6,029 nt of DNA, from contig DJEP01000125.1 in the NCBI GenBank assembly GCA_002431915.1, forward strand, positions 1 through 6,029, written 5' to 3'. The translations under genes and the position numbers were made by a program. The notes below the pieces were generated by a model. It had not been told where the DNA came from and did not search any database. It saw only the letters and a list, made by a program, of their open reading frames with translations. Source of the DNA: Lachnospiraceae bacterium UBA5895 (GTDB lineage: Bacteria; Bacillota; Clostridia; Lachnospirales; Lachnospiraceae). Shown one piece after another: positions 5,901-6,029 of the stretch. Each line of letters begins with the position of its first letter. Within the stretch, counting starts at the first letter, position 1.

Positions 5901-6029
5901 AATCTGCTCCAGAACCTTTACGTTCAGGGGCTCAATATATACCTTATCTGCGATATCTTTATCGGTCATGATGGTCGCAGGGTTGGAGTTCACCAGGATT
6001 ACCTCTACTCCCTCTTCCTTCAGGGAACG
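2931..6029 (-). CDS. carB: Carbamoyl phosphate synthase large subunit, 5' end outside window
   Basis: Makes carbamoyl phosphate from bicarbonate, ammonia supplied by the CarA glutaminase subunit, and two ATP, feeding pyrimidine and arginine synthesis in the cytosol. The 1032 visible codons stay in frame to the window edge (RSLKEEGVEVILVNSNPATI). The family is about 1066-1073 aa long, so roughly 34 N-terminal residues are missing; the GTG at 5993 is an internal Val, not the start. In visible numbering, the first ATP-grasp half has YPVVLRPAYTLGGSGGG (about 130-146) and IEVNPRVSRSSALASK (from ~263). The second half starts at GSGPIRIGQGIEFDY (~525), with YPVLVRPSYVLGGQGM (~669) and IEVNPRSSRTVPYISK (~798). 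The last ~130 residues are the MGS-like allosteric domain, with the NKIYQESP and DTPTQGRDKTRDGFLIRR segments. No interruption or missing motif is seen. carA would be expected just beyond the right edge. It ends at TAA 2931-2933 and is followed by a strong terminator. Confidence 0.99.
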   Translation of the reverse strand, partial: RSLKEEGVEVILVNSNPATIMTDKDIADKVYIEPLNVKVLEQIIEKEKPDSILPTLGGQAGLNLGMELEESGFLAAHNVKLLGTTAATIRNAEGRQEFKDLMERIGEPCAASKVVENVEDGVEFTNTIGYPVVLRPAYTLGGSGGGIAHNQVELEEILENGLRLSRVGQVLVERCIAGWKEIEYEVMRDSAGNCITVCNMENIDPVGVHTGDSIVVAPSQTLSDKEYQMLRTSALKIINELQITGGCNVQFALHPTSFEYCVIEVNPRVSRSSALASKATGYPIAKVAAKIALGFTLDEIKNAITHKTYASFEPTLDYCVVKIPRLPFDKFITAKRTLTTQMKATGEVMSICNNFEGALMKAIRSLEQHVDCLRSYDFSALSAEELLERLKIVDDQRIYVIAEAIRKGVSYEQIHDITKIDLWFIDKIAILTEMEHALETQPLTVELLKEAKRIEFPDNVIARLTGKTEEEIKKMRYDNGIKAVYKMVDTCAAEFAASTPYYYSVFGGECEAKETTGRKKVLVLGSGPIRIGQGIEFDYCSVHATWAFSKAGYETIIINNNPETVSTDFDIADKLYFEPLTPEDVESIVNIEHPDGAVVQFGGQTAIKLTESLMKMGVPILGTKAEDVDAAEDRELFDKILEETGIPRAAGGTVYTAEEAKAVANRLGYPVLVRPSYVLGGQGMQIAISDEEIEEFMAIINRIAQDHPILVDKYLQGKEIEVDAVCDGTDILIPGIMEHIERTGIHSGDSISVYPAPTIDKVVKEKIAEYTRRLAKALHVKGLINIQFIAIGEDVYVIEVNPRSSRTVPYISKVTGIPIVDLATEVIIGKTIRELGYEPGLQPEAEYFAIKMPVFSFEKIRGAEISLGPEMKSTGECLGIAKTFNEALYKAFLGAGVELPKYKNMIITVKDADKGEAIEVGRRFEKLGYTIYATRSTAAALNEAGVKARKVNKIYQESPTVMDLILGHKIDLVIDTPTQGRDKTRDGFLIRRTAIETGIYCITAMDTANALVTSMEHMNDCKELTLVDIAQL

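Noticed and set aside
5991..5993. GTG as the start codon of carB
   Set aside because: It encodes the Val of the conserved LVNSNPATI motif; the frame continues upstream with RSLKEEGVEVIL to the window edge, as in other CarB proteins.
1..6029. CRISPR array, insertion sequence, tRNA or rRNA genes, phage att sites
   Set aside because: No spaced repeat series, transposase, terminal inverted repeats, cloverleaf or rRNA segments were found on reading either strand. The in-frame TGA alone is not evidence of a mobile element.

Overview
The window looks like chromosomal DNA of a low-to-mid-GC Firmicute, most likely a Clostridia/Lachnospiraceae-type gut anaerobe. The grounds are a T-box riboswitch (a Gram-positive regulatory RNA), consensus sigma-A promoters, AAGGAG-type ribosome binding sites and the style of the protein sequences. 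The family is my inference from sequence style; no database search was possible. Every gene I can support is on the minus strand, so transcription runs from high to low coordinates.

In transcription order: (1) 6029-2931 is carB, the large subunit of carbamoyl phosphate synthetase. Its first ~34 codons lie beyond the window edge, and a strong intrinsic terminator follows it (2881-2918). (2) A near-consensus promoter (2827-2855) starts a new transcription unit. Its ~315-nt leader (about 2820-2508) is a complete class I T-box riboswitch. It has Stem I with an AGUA/GAA specifier loop, Stem II, a Stem IIA/B-type pseudoknot, the T-box sequence and antiterminator, and a competing terminator. The specifier reads best as AUG (Met). 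(3) A small unrecognised ORF (2504-2271, 77 aa) starts three bases after the terminator U-run. The same frame stays open for 75 more codons after a single TGA, to 2043, which suggests a 153-codon gene broken by a nonsense mutation or containing a recoded stop. (4) A manganese-type superoxide dismutase (1927-1223). (5) A NUDIX hydrolase of the ADP-ribose pyrophosphatase type (about 1171-503), ended by an intrinsic terminator (444-475). (6) A separate gene for an XRE-family HTH repressor (307 to beyond base 1), with its own promoter, a 16-bp palindrome and an 8-bp direct repeat as probable operator elements.

No terminator is visible between the T-box ORF, sod and the nudix gene. The simplest reading is one T-box-controlled unit: an amino-acid-starvation sensing leader followed by an unknown small protein, a superoxide-detoxifying enzyme and a nucleotide-housecleaning enzyme. 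A weak internal promoter before sod cannot be excluded. The T-box attached to an unfamiliar, TGA-interrupted gene and an oxidative-stress pair is the most interesting part of the window. carB and the XRE gene appear to be independent neighbours.
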